Shown piece by piece: positions 47,245 to 55,580 of a stretch of DNA of 64,000 nucleotides (positions are counted from its first letter, which is position 1; each line of letters starts with the position of its first letter). The notes below the pieces were generated by a model. The model was not told the DNA's origin, did no database searches, and worked only from the letters and a program-made list of their open reading frames with translations. Both the position numbers and the translations under genes were made by a program. This stretch comes from an uncultured Paracoccaceae bacterium (GTDB taxonomy: Bacteria > Pseudomonadota > Alphaproteobacteria > Rhodobacterales > Rhodobacteraceae): NCBI GenBank assembly GCA_951812305.1, contig CATOSB010000001.1, positions 434,001-498,000 of the forward strand, given 5' to 3'.

Positions 47245-48756
47245 GACTTCATCCGGGTCCGGATCTACCCACCGTGCGGCAATCACCTGATCAGGACGGA
47301 TGAGATAAACAGCGCGCTCCGAATTTCCTAGGTATCGTGTGCGCAAAAATTCGTTGGATTCTGCCAAAATAGTATCAATTCCGACATCCGGGGCAGTGCA
47401 GCCGACACCCATCAAAACTAACCGCCCACCGAGCAAATTCAACAACCAACCCTCGCCCTGAGGCGCATCGGCGCAAACCGAACCGGGGCGTGAAATCTCT
47501 GGGAGATGCGTGTTATCTAGCCCGGCAGAAGGATAGACGCAAGGCACCGATAGTCGGCCAGAGTTGATCTTGGCCCTTTCCACCGGGTCGGTTGCCGCGG
47601 CAGCTAAGATGCGATCCCGCTCTTCGCGTTCCGGTCCATCAGCTGGAGACATAAACTTCGTCGCGCCGGCAGAATGCAATATGTTTTCATCCGCGCCATG
47701 AACGCGTTCCGAGTTGTAGTCTTCGAGCACACTGGTGTATGCGTGACCCGTTAAGATCGCCGCCAGTCGCCACGACAATGCATCAACATCCTGCAATCCG
47801 CCGTTTCCGCCGCGGGCGCCAAACGGTGAAACCACATGCGCGCTGTCACCGGCAAAGATCACGCGATCATGGACGAACCGCTCCAACCGTCTGCATTGAA
47901 ACGAATAGACGCTGACCCAATCCAACTTGAAATCGCTGTGGCCTACGACCTTTTCAATACGTGGAATGACATTCTTCGGTTTCTTTTCTTCGTCGGGGTC
48001 GGCGTCCCAACCAAGTTGAAGGTCAATACGATAGATATTGTCTGGCTGTTTATGCATTAACGCGGACTGGCCGGGATGGAACGTCGGCTCAAACCAAAAC
48101 CAACGTTCTGAAGGTGTTTCCGCTGTCATCTCGATGTCGGCGATCAAAAACCTCTCTTCAAAAAACTCACCAAGGAAATCCAATCCCATCTGGTTGCGAA
48201 TTGGCGATTTCGCACCGTCACACGCAACCAGGTATTTGGATTTAAGCGCATACTGGCCGTCTGGGGTATCTATCGAAACGGTGACAAAATCGCCGTTTTG
48301 CGATGTGTTAGTGACGTTATTCTTGAACCTGACGTCAATAAGATCGTGGGCTATTGCAGCTTCGGCGAGGTATTGTTCAACATAATACTGCTGCAGATTC
48401 ACAAAGGCCGGCATCTTATGGCCTTCCTCCGGCAACAGATCGAAGTTGAACAACTCCGTGTCGCGATGATAGGTGCGCCCAATTTTCCAGGTCACACCTT
48501 TTTCGGCACATGTTTCACCGATGCCCAGCCTGTCCAAAATCTCCAGCGAACGCTTTGACCAACAGATCGCGCGACTGCCGACGCTGACGACATCGTTGTC
48601 ATCCAGCACGACACATTCCACGCCGTAACTTGCCAAGTCGAGCGCGAGAGCAAGGCCGATCGGACCAGCGCCCACGATGATGACATCGTGACGTGGCTCG
48701 GCTTCGGTCAATCCCGGCGGCGTACGATAGGCGAAAGGCTTGTAATCATACGGCAT
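47212..48756 (-). CDS. FAD-dependent aromatic monooxygenase (PheA/TfdB/MhpA type)
   Basis: A 514-residue flavin hydroxylase. FAD-binding HDVIIVGAGPIGLALALDLA is at residue 23, the DG-type site SKYLVACDGAKSPIRNQMG in the middle, and RVIFAGDSAHVVSPFGARGG binds the ribityl chain; the C-terminus is a thioredoxin-like dimer domain (LLNLLGGRLVLMGVG). Last gene of the hmg operon, so it probably hydroxylates an aromatic acid feeding or related to homogentisate; the substrate is inferred only. It starts at 48756 inside the stop codon of a 29-codon ORF (TAATG). Confidence 0.85.
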   Translation of the reverse strand: MPYDYKPFAYRTPPGLTEAEPRHDVIIVGAGPIGLALALDLASYGVECVVLDDNDVVSVGSRAICWSKRSLEILDRLGIGETCAEKGVTWKIGRTYHRDTELFNFDLLPEEGHKMPAFVNLQQYYVEQYLAEAAIAHDLIDVRFKNNVTNTSQNGDFVTVSIDTPDGQYALKSKYLVACDGAKSPIRNQMGLDFLGEFFEERFLIADIEMTAETPSERWFWFEPTFHPGQSALMHKQPDNIYRIDLQLGWDADPDEEKKPKNVIPRIEKVVGHSDFKLDWVSVYSFQCRRLERFVHDRVIFAGDSAHVVSPFGARGGNGGLQDVDALSWRLAAILTGHAYTSVLEDYNSERVHGADENILHSAGATKFMSPADGPEREERDRILAAAATDPVERAKINSGRLSVPCVYPSAGLDNTHLPEISRPGSVCADAPQGEGWLLNLLGGRLVLMGVGCTAPDVGIDTILAESNEFLRTRYLGNSERAVYLIRPDQVIAARWVDPDPDEVSTAINAIWRQ

Positions 48757-48845
48757 TACGTCACCAGATAGCTGACCAACATTAGCGGGGTCGGCACCAC
48801 TGCCCAGATGGCGTACCAAATTGCAGTTAGCCGCAGCGCCCTCAT
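48756..48845 (-). CDS. coupled 29-residue hydrophobic micro-ORF
   Basis: Between the MBL gene and the monooxygenase gene is an ATG (48843-48845) that overlaps the MBL stop as ATGA. It is followed by 29 sense codons and TAA (48756-48758), which overlaps the next ATG as TAATG. The peptide begins MRALRLTAIWYAIWAVVPTP and goes on LMLVSYLVT. It has two arginines near the N-terminus, then one hydrophobic membrane-length stretch with aromatic residues. The double stop-start coupling suggests it is translated. Function unknown; it could be a single-span membrane peptide or only a translational bridge. Confidence 0.6.
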   Translation of the reverse strand: MRALRLTAIWYAIWAVVPTPLMLVSYLVT

Positions 48846-49792
48846 GACTGCAGTGCTTCCCACATTTCTGCGTCGCGTTCCGCTGTCCAGATTCGCGGCG
48901 TGTCAATGTCGCGGGCCTCATCATAGGCGCGCGCCACATTGAACGGCAAGCAATGCTCGTAAATCGCGTAATCTGCAAACTTAGGGTCACATTTCGCGCG
49001 CACCGCATCCCAGGCGTCTTTCAATGTTCCCCCCTTTAAGGCGACTTTGGCAGCTGGCGCGTAAGTGGATTTGACAAAGTCGGCCGTGCTATCGAGTGCG
49101 GCATTCACCATCTTACTTCCGACCAGCGCGTCACCGCGCCCCGGTGCAACGGCATCCAAATCCCAGGCGCGGATATTGTTCAGCGTTCCGGGCCAATCGT
49201 GGAAATGTCCGTCGCCGCAATAACAGGCTGATTTGTATTCAACGATATCGCCCGTAAACATCACGTTTTGATCCGGAACGTAGATCACCGCGTCACCCGC
49301 CGTATGCGCACGCCCTAATTGCATTATGTCGATCCGACGTTGGCCCAAATAGACAGACATCCGTCCGTTAAATGTTGTTGTTGGCCATGTCAGGCCTGGA
49401 ATTTCTTCATGCCCCTGAAACAGACGTGGAAAGCGAGCAAATTCGCTGTCCCAGTCTTCCTGTCCGCGCTCCACCACCATCGAGCGGGCTTTTTCTGACA
49501 TAATGACCTGCGGCGCATCGAACGCACTGGCGCCTAGGACCCGGACTGCGTGGTAGTGAGTAAGAACCAGATGTGTAATAGGTTTATCCGTTACGGATCG
49601 AACACACTCTATCACCTTTCGCGCCAGTCGGGGCGTCGCCTGGCCTTCGACGATCATGACGGAGTCATTGCCAATGATCACGCCAGAGTTCGGGTCGCCC
49701 TCTGCGGTGAACGCGTAAAGCCCGTCGCCGACCTCGGTGAAGCTGATCGTCTTCTCTTCCAGATCGCCTTGAGATGCGAATGCTTTAGCCAT
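48842..49792 (-). CDS. MBL-fold metallo-hydrolase with an incomplete metal motif
   Basis: A 316-residue metallo-beta-lactamase-fold protein in the homogentisate operon. The expected HxHxDH motif reads HLVLTHYHAVRVLGASAF, so the Asp and last His of the motif are Val and Arg. HTAGDAVIYVP and MFTGDIVEYKSACYC keep other metal-site residues. It may bind one metal ion or have lost classical hydrolase activity. The ATG at 49792 is one base from the fahA stop. No role in tyrosine breakdown is established for such proteins as far as I know; it could act as an accessory thioesterase or lactonase. Confidence 0.82.
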   Translation of the reverse strand: MAKAFASQGDLEEKTISFTEVGDGLYAFTAEGDPNSGVIIGNDSVMIVEGQATPRLARKVIECVRSVTDKPITHLVLTHYHAVRVLGASAFDAPQVIMSEKARSMVVERGQEDWDSEFARFPRLFQGHEEIPGLTWPTTTFNGRMSVYLGQRRIDIMQLGRAHTAGDAVIYVPDQNVMFTGDIVEYKSACYCGDGHFHDWPGTLNNIRAWDLDAVAPGRGDALVGSKMVNAALDSTADFVKSTYAPAAKVALKGGTLKDAWDAVRAKCDPKFADYAIYEHCLPFNVARAYDEARDIDTPRIWTAERDAEMWEALQS

Positions 49793-49793
49793 G

Positions 49794-51071
49794 TTACCGT
49801 TCCGTCTTATAGGGCAGGTCAGCGGCATCGAGAGCGGGTACGACCTTGCCCACACAATCGCCAAACCCGATTTTGTATCCATCGCCGACAGCCGCACCCT
49901 TAAGTGTCAGCGTGTCGCCATCTTCGATAAAGTTGCGCGTGCCGCCTTCGATTTCGATGGGTTCTTTCCCACCCCAACTAAGTTCTAAAAGTGAGCCGCG
50001 TTCGGTCTTTTTGGGCCCTGAAATCGTTCCGCTACCCAATAGGTCGCCAACATTCATCGGCGAGCCAGCTGTTGTGTGATGTGCCAGTTGCTGGGCACTG
50101 GAATAATACATTTCTTTGTAATTCGTCCTTGCCAAAGTTGATTCCATCCCGCCCTCTGGTTGAATCGTGACGTCAAGCGAAATGTCATAGAGACCTGGTT
50201 TAGTTTCTTCCAAATAAGGCAGCAGGTCATGTTCTCTATTTGGGGTCGGCACCCGGAATGGTTCCAAGGCGGCCTTGGAAACAATCCATGGGCTGAGTGT
50301 GGTCGCCGTGGCCTTCGCCTGAAACGGCCCGAGAGGCTGGTATTCCCACGCCTGAATGTCGCGCGCAGACCAGTCGTTCAACAGTACGTATCCGAAGATC
50401 ATATCTTCTGCGAAATCGACACTAACCGGGCCAAAAGATGATTGGCCGACAATTGCGCCCACTTCCAGCTCAATGTCAAATCTACGGCTGGGCATAAACG
50501 CCGGCATATCGTGATCAGGCGATTTCTGTTGCCCCCAGGGGCGGCGAATTTCTGTACCGCTAACGAATACCGAAGATGCACGCCCGTTATAGCCGATTGG
50601 GATATGGAGCCAATTTGGGGGTAGCGCATTTTCCGGCCCGCGAAACATAGTTCCAACATTAGTTGCATGGTGCCGTCCGGCATAAAAATCGGTGTATTCA
50701 GACACGCGAAATGGCATGTGGAGCGTCGCCTCCACCATCTGCACTGAATACGTTGTGATCACATCCCTCAAGTCCTCAATCGCGTCATCTGAGAGCATCG
50801 CCGTCAGTGCGGAGCGGAACTTGGCCCACGAACCAGGTCCGAGCTCCATGAAGTCATTCCAATACGGGGCGTCCAGAACGTCTGCTTCAGGGTCGGCGCG
50901 AAGCGCGCCGTTGGCCTCAAGCCCAGTGGCGTCGACGATCCGGTCACCGATCGCGACACCACAGCGCAAGTCGCCGTCGTCTACAGAAAACACACCATAG
51001 GGCAGATTATTGAGTGGAAATTCCGTGTCCGCCGAATTGGCGCTTTCAATCCAGGATCGCATTAAGGGCAT
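49794..51071 (-). CDS. fahA: fumarylacetoacetase
   Basis: Final enzyme of tyrosine catabolism, cleaving fumarylacetoacetate to fumarate and acetoacetate. It has 425 residues with the family blocks SEYTDFYAGRHHATNVGTMF, LPPNWLHIPIGYNGRASS, FGYVLLNDWSARDIQAWEY, QPLGPFQAKATATTLSPWIV and GDLLGSGTISGPKK. It overlaps maiA by one base (TGATG) and is one base from the MBL gene. A start at 51062 is also possible. Confidence 0.96.
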   Translation of the reverse strand: MPLMRSWIESANSADTEFPLNNLPYGVFSVDDGDLRCGVAIGDRIVDATGLEANGALRADPEADVLDAPYWNDFMELGPGSWAKFRSALTAMLSDDAIEDLRDVITTYSVQMVEATLHMPFRVSEYTDFYAGRHHATNVGTMFRGPENALPPNWLHIPIGYNGRASSVFVSGTEIRRPWGQQKSPDHDMPAFMPSRRFDIELEVGAIVGQSSFGPVSVDFAEDMIFGYVLLNDWSARDIQAWEYQPLGPFQAKATATTLSPWIVSKAALEPFRVPTPNREHDLLPYLEETKPGLYDISLDVTIQPEGGMESTLARTNYKEMYYSSAQQLAHHTTAGSPMNVGDLLGSGTISGPKKTERGSLLELSWGGKEPIEIEGGTRNFIEDGDTLTLKGAAVGDGYKIGFGDCVGKVVPALDAADLPYKTER

Positions 51072-51703
51072 CAGTTGGTCGCATCCGGTTGGTTTTCGGG
51101 CATTGCAGCCGCAATTTCAGGAATGGCGCGTGAACGTTCGTCAATCGCAACAAGCCGCGCAAAAGGGGTGAGGTCAAGGCCCCAACGCCGCGCATTCACC
51201 ATTTGCCCGACAAGGCAAATGTCGGCGTAAGAGATATTTCCACCAAAACAGAATTCGCCGTCTTCGATCAGTTTCTCAAACGCCGCAAACCCGTCCGCCA
51301 TCCAATGACGCATCCATTCGACGGCTTGCTCTTGTGAATGTCCAAGTTCGCTCTTTAGGTAAGCGAGGATCCGCAGGTTGTTCACCGGATGGATCTCCAT
51401 CCCAATGGTCAGTGCCGCCGCCTGCACCTTGGCCCGTATTAGCGGGTTGGATGGAAATAGCGGTGGCTCAGGCGAAATAGTGTCTAAATACTCTGCGATT
51501 GCGTGGCTTTGAGTTAATGTTGTTCCGTCATCCAATTCAAGCACCGGAACGCCATGTGTGGGACTGATCCTTACAAAACTTGGTACGTTTTGCTCGCCCT
51601 CCAAAAGGTTCACCGTCATCGTTTCATATTCGATGCCTTTCAGATTCAGTGCCGCGCGAATACGCAATGACGTTGTGGAACGCCAATAGGAATAAAGCTT
51701 CAT
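51071..51703 (-). CDS. maiA: maleylacetoacetate isomerase
   Basis: Zeta-class glutathione transferase that isomerises maleylacetoacetate to fumarylacetoacetate. It has 210 residues. The glutathione-binding N-terminus is [20 protein letters not shown] with the zeta-class SSxS-like serines, then [20 protein letters not shown] and [16 protein letters not shown]. The ATG overlaps the hmgA stop by four bases. Third step of the hmgA-maiA-fahA pathway. Confidence 0.95.
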   Translation of the reverse strand: MKLYSYWRSTTSLRIRAALNLKGIEYETMTVNLLEGEQNVPSFVRISPTHGVPVLELDDGTTLTQSHAIAEYLDTISPEPPLFPSNPLIRAKVQAAALTIGMEIHPVNNLRILAYLKSELGHSQEQAVEWMRHWMADGFAAFEKLIEDGEFCFGGNISYADICLVGQMVNARRWGLDLTPFARLVAIDERSRAIPEIAAAMPENQPDATN

Positions 51704-53052
51704 TTCCGCCCCGGCGTCCCGTCGAATTTTTTCTCAAGTGACGTCCAGCAATCGATGTAATCGTCCTGCAGCGGCGCCTCTGTTGCGGCAAAGGGAGTCA
51801 AGTGTTGGGGGAAACGGGTTTCGAACATGAAGGACATCGTGTTTTCCAGCTTGTTTGGCCCAAGGTTGGAATAACTTGCGCCCTCGAATGCATCTCTGTC
51901 CGGCCCATGTGGCAGCATCATGTTGTGGAGCGACATGCCACCTGGAGCAAAGCCTTCAGGCTTGGCGTCATAAATCCCGTAAATGTTGCCCATCAGTTCG
52001 GACATTACATTTTTGTGGTACCAGGGCGGGCGGAATGTATCCTCGGCCACCATCCAACGCTCTCGGAACAAGACGAAGTCGATATTGGCTGTACCCGGCG
52101 TACCGCTGGGCGCGGTCAACACAGTAAAGATCGACGGGTCAGGGTGGTCGAACAGAATCGCGCCCACCGGGCAGAATGTCTTAAGGTCGTATTTACAGGG
52201 TGCGTAATTTCCATGCCACGCAACGATATCCAGCGGTGAGTGCCCAATTTTGGTCTCATGGAATGATCCGCACCATTTCACGGTCACAGTTGATGGCACT
52301 TCACGGTCCTCAAATGCCGCAACTGGTGTTTTGAAATCGCGTGGATTTGCAAGACAATTGGCGCCGATTGGGCCGCGATCGGGTACGTCAAACTTCTGGC
52401 CGTAATTCTCGCAAACAAACCCGCGGCAGGGACCCTCTATCACTTCAACTCGGTAAACCAGCCCACGAGGTAAAATCGCAACTTCCTGCGGCTCAAGATC
52501 GATGATGCCTAGCTCAGTATAAAAACGAAGTCGCCCTTCTTGCGGAACGACCAGCAATTCGCTGTCGGCAGAATAGAAATACTCATCCTCCATCGACTGG
52601 GTAACAAGATAGATATGCGCCGCCATTCCGACCTGCGTGTTCACGTCGCCTGCGGTTGTCATCGTGCGCATTCCGGTTAACCAAGTCAGTCTATCTTTCG
52701 TCCCAACCGGGTTCCACCGGTACTGGCCAAGCGAGATTATCTCGTCGTCCACGCAGGGCGCGCTTTTCCAGTATGGAAGATCGATCTTCTTGAATCTGTG
52801 AGTGTGCTGAACCGAAGCACGAATGCGATAACACCAAGTGCGTTCCGGTCCGGGTTGTGTGAATGCCGTGCCGGATAACTGTTCAGCATAGAGGCCATAT
52901 TCACAACGTTGCGGCGAATTCATTCCCTGTGGTAGCGCGCCGGGCAATGCTTCAGTTTCGAAATCGTTGCCAAGACCGGGCATATAGCCCTCATGCGTAC
53001 CCACAGTCGTCGCGGCGCGCACCATCTCCCTTGGCGCAGTTTGCTTGTTCAT
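51700..53052 (-). CDS. hmgA: homogentisate 1,2-dioxygenase
   Basis: Fe(II) dioxygenase that opens the ring of homogentisate to maleylacetoacetate. It has 450 residues: [45 protein letters not shown]-like central cupin, and the iron-binding C-terminal part with HDLVVWHGNYAP-like [15 protein letters not shown] and [16 protein letters not shown]. The ATG at 53052 follows the family; the frame is open earlier but runs into the regulator gap. First gene of the operon and divergent from the MarR gene, with a perfect palindrome between them. Confidence 0.96.
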   Translation of the reverse strand: MNKQTAPREMVRAATTVGTHEGYMPGLGNDFETEALPGALPQGMNSPQRCEYGLYAEQLSGTAFTQPGPERTWCYRIRASVQHTHRFKKIDLPYWKSAPCVDDEIISLGQYRWNPVGTKDRLTWLTGMRTMTTAGDVNTQVGMAAHIYLVTQSMEDEYFYSADSELLVVPQEGRLRFYTELGIIDLEPQEVAILPRGLVYRVEVIEGPCRGFVCENYGQKFDVPDRGPIGANCLANPRDFKTPVAAFEDREVPSTVTVKWCGSFHETKIGHSPLDIVAWHGNYAPCKYDLKTFCPVGAILFDHPDPSIFTVLTAPSGTPGTANIDFVLFRERWMVAEDTFRPPWYHKNVMSELMGNIYGIYDAKPEGFAPGGMSLHNMMLPHGPDRDAFEGASYSNLGPNKLENTMSFMFETRFPQHLTPFAATEAPLQDDYIDCWTSLEKKFDGTPGRK

Positions 53053-53078
53053 GAAGTCCTCCCAGGCTGGCAGCATTA

Positions 53079-53096
53079 TCGTTGCATTTGCAACGA
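53079..53096. promoter_or_regulatory. palindromic operator candidate between hmgA and the MarR gene
   Basis: TCGTTGC (53079-53085) and GCAACGA (53090-53096) are perfect 7-bp inverted arms separated by ATTT, in a 63-bp gap between two divergent starts. Size and symmetry fit a winged-helix MarR dimer. Binding would cover both promoters, so autoregulation is likely. Confidence 0.7.
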
Positions 53097-53115
53097 AGTC
53101 AACTATGCTATCGAT

Positions 53116-53562
53116 ATGAACAGTGAAGAATTTGATCTGAGAAAATTCTTGCCATACCAATTAGCGGTTGCAGCCGCGAGAGTCAGTCGCGAGTTTTCGA
53201 CCCTGTATAACCAGAAATTCGGCCTATCCGTTCCAGAGTGGAGGGTCGTGGCGCACCTTCGGCAATCAGGCATTGTCAGCGTTCGAGAAATTCACCAACG
53301 AGTTGATATGGACAAGTCGAAAGTCAGCAGAGCGGCATCCCGGTTGGAAAAGAATGGCTATGTACGCAAGGATACAGACCCACAGGATGGCCGACTGGTT
53401 GCCCTGTCATTGACCAACAAGGGTCGGGCGATGGTCGACGAAATCATCCCGTTGGCACAACAATTTGAAGCAGACCTGGTCCACAGAATTCCGCAAGCTA
53501 GTGATCTGACGCATACACTGTCCGCCTTTTTGGAGGATGACGCCGATCACCGAACAAGTTGA
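53116..53562 (+). CDS. MarR-family transcriptional regulator
   Basis: Dimeric winged-helix regulator of 148 residues. The N-terminal helix has [20 protein letters not shown]; the recognition region is [20 protein letters not shown] and the wing [18 protein letters not shown]. It is divergent from hmgA with the palindrome between, so it very likely controls the homogentisate operon and itself. The ligand is probably homogentisate or a related aromatic, an inference from position. The ATG at 53116 is preferred to the long upstream reading. Its end overlaps pbpC convergently. Confidence 0.93.
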   Translation: MNSEEFDLRKFLPYQLAVAAARVSREFSTLYNQKFGLSVPEWRVVAHLRQSGIVSVREIHQRVDMDKSKVSRAASRLEKNGYVRKDTDPQDGRLVALSLTNKGRAMVDEIIPLAQQFEADLVHRIPQASDLTHTLSAFLEDDADHRTS

Positions 53563-55580
53563 ATACGCGCACGTGAAGATCGACCACCAGCATCTATGAC
53601 GGAAAGTGTTACGAACCCCTTGCCCGGTAGCGGAATGAAGGCAGCGCGGTCGTGAGTCTCAATCAATACCGGAGTTCCATCGGACAACCACGTAAAAGGC
53701 GGAAGGCCTGATTGAACACGCGCAAACACGCCTCCACCCACGGCCTCCACGCGTGCACCATCCGGTGGAAATGTCACCGTCGGCGCATCGGTTGGCGCAA
53801 TTATTGCCGACCCTCTGGCTTCAAACCGGCGCAACGGTTGCGGCAATTGCGCATGGCTGACAATCAACGTTCCCGGCGGCGGTGGCGGTAGCCGATCAAT
53901 CTTAGTTTTCAGCACTGCAAATGCTTGAAACAGAACAGGCGCAGCGAGATCCCCACCAAACGCACCGGGAACTGAACTTCCATCTGCCCGACCCAGCCAA
54001 ACCCCGATTACGTGGCGGCCATCGAAACCGATTGCCCAGGCATCGCGATGCCCATAGGAAGTGCCGGTTTTGTACGCAAGATCGCGGCTGACGGCACCTT
54101 GCGGCGGCGGGACATCGGCGAGGATATTCGCGACCAGCCATGCAGATTCCTGGGACAGGATTCGCCGACTTTTCGCCAATACTGTCCCGCGTTCGTAGTG
54201 CAGTTCGACAGATTTGCCTTCATTCGCCAGTCCGGCATAAAGAGAAACAAGATCCTCTAGTGTCAGCCCCAGGCCTCCCAGTGAAATTGCCAATCCCGGT
54301 CTGCCACCAGGTAATCTCGGATTTGCCCCGGCGCGTCGCAAATGAACCAGCAGCCGGCTCGGTCCCAGAGCTTCCGTCAATGCAACCACTGGAAGGTTCA
54401 GTGATTGCCGGAGGGCGTCGCGAACCCGAACGACCCCACGAAACTGTCCATCGAAATTTTGCGGTGCGTAGGTGCCGAAATGCCGTGGACGATCTTCGAT
54501 CAATGTCTCGGGATGTGCGAGACCCTGATCAAATGCGAGTCCGTAAACCAAAGGCTTGAGCGTCGACCCGGGTGACCGGACTGCGCGCGTCATATCGACA
54601 TAACCCTGGCGGGCGTCCCCTTGATAAAGAGCTGACCCGACGGATGCCAGGACTTCCCCAGATTTGTAGTCAGCGACCATCAACGCGACGGAGAGGCGAT
54701 TTCCGGCATTACCTACTGCACGCGCAGCAAGGTTTTCCAGCTTCCGCTGCAGTTCATAGTCAAGCGTCAGATGGCGCGTACCAGAACCTTTGCGTGACCG
54801 CTCTGTCAGGTGCGGCGCGTGCAGTGGAAATCCGGAATTCAACTTAAAAACAGACTCTAACGACGCCGATTTATACTGATCTGTGTCGATGATGCCATTT
54901 TTGTGCGCGCGTGATAGAACCCGTGCTCGGGCGTCAAGGGCATTCCCAATATATCGGTCTGGGCGGCGCGATTCCGGCGATTGCGGTAGTGCGACCAAAA
55001 GAGCAGACTCAGCAGGCGTCAACCGACGCGGCTCTTTACCGAAATAGGCGAAAGTCGCTGCTCGGACGCCTTCTAGGTTACCGCCCATCGGGGTTCGATT
55101 TATGTAAAGTGTCAGAATTTCAGCCTTCGTCAGTTCGCGCTCCAATGCAAGCGCGACCCGAACTTGCCGGAGCTTGCCCTGCCATGTCCCCGTCGGGCCG
55201 TCTTCCAAAAGACGCGCGACCTGCATCGTCAGGGTCGAACCGCCGCTGATGATCCGTCCGTTCAATACTGCCTGCCAGGAGGCTCGCATGGCCGCCAGCA
55301 CATCAACACCGTGGTGTCCAAAAAACCGCTTGTCCTCATGGCTGACCAGCATTTCAACATAAAGTGGATCAATTGCGTCGAGCGATGCAAACAATCGCCA
55401 GCGCCCATCGGATACGGTAAACGCCCGTAACAACCTGCCGTCACGCGCGAGCATCTCTTCGGATGTTTCCAAAGAAAGTGGCGGCAATGCCGTCGCACCA
55501 ACCCAATCGTCGAACGAATCCCGCCCCAACGCCGCCGCCCAAAGCAAAAGCGGTAGCACGATTACGCCAAAACGGCTCAT
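53547..55580 (-). CDS. pbpC: penicillin-binding protein 1C
   Basis: Bifunctional peptidoglycan synthase-like protein. It has 677 residues: a membrane anchor (RFGVIVLPLLLWAAALG), a glycosyltransferase-51 domain with LVSHEDKRFFGHHGVDVLA and GGSTLTMQVARLLEDG, a transpeptidase domain with the active serine in SPGSTLKPLVYGLAFD, the SLN motif in RQSLNLPVVAL and KTGTSYGHRDAWAIG, and the C-terminal PBP1C domain. It overlaps the alpha-2-macroglobulin gene by four bases, the usual pair. With that gene truncated and its promoter removed, pbpC may have lost its normal transcription. Confidence 0.95.
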   Translation of the reverse strand: MSRFGVIVLPLLLWAAALGRDSFDDWVGATALPPLSLETSEEMLARDGRLLRAFTVSDGRWRLFASLDAIDPLYVEMLVSHEDKRFFGHHGVDVLAAMRASWQAVLNGRIISGGSTLTMQVARLLEDGPTGTWQGKLRQVRVALALERELTKAEILTLYINRTPMGGNLEGVRAATFAYFGKEPRRLTPAESALLVALPQSPESRRPDRYIGNALDARARVLSRAHKNGIIDTDQYKSASLESVFKLNSGFPLHAPHLTERSRKGSGTRHLTLDYELQRKLENLAARAVGNAGNRLSVALMVADYKSGEVLASVGSALYQGDARQGYVDMTRAVRSPGSTLKPLVYGLAFDQGLAHPETLIEDRPRHFGTYAPQNFDGQFRGVVRVRDALRQSLNLPVVALTEALGPSRLLVHLRRAGANPRLPGGRPGLAISLGGLGLTLEDLVSLYAGLANEGKSVELHYERGTVLAKSRRILSQESAWLVANILADVPPPQGAVSRDLAYKTGTSYGHRDAWAIGFDGRHVIGVWLGRADGSSVPGAFGGDLAAPVLFQAFAVLKTKIDRLPPPPPGTLIVSHAQLPQPLRRFEARGSAIIAPTDAPTVTFPPDGARVEAVGGGVFARVQSGLPPFTWLSDGTPVLIETHDRAAFIPLPGKGFVTLSVIDAGGRSSRARIQLVR

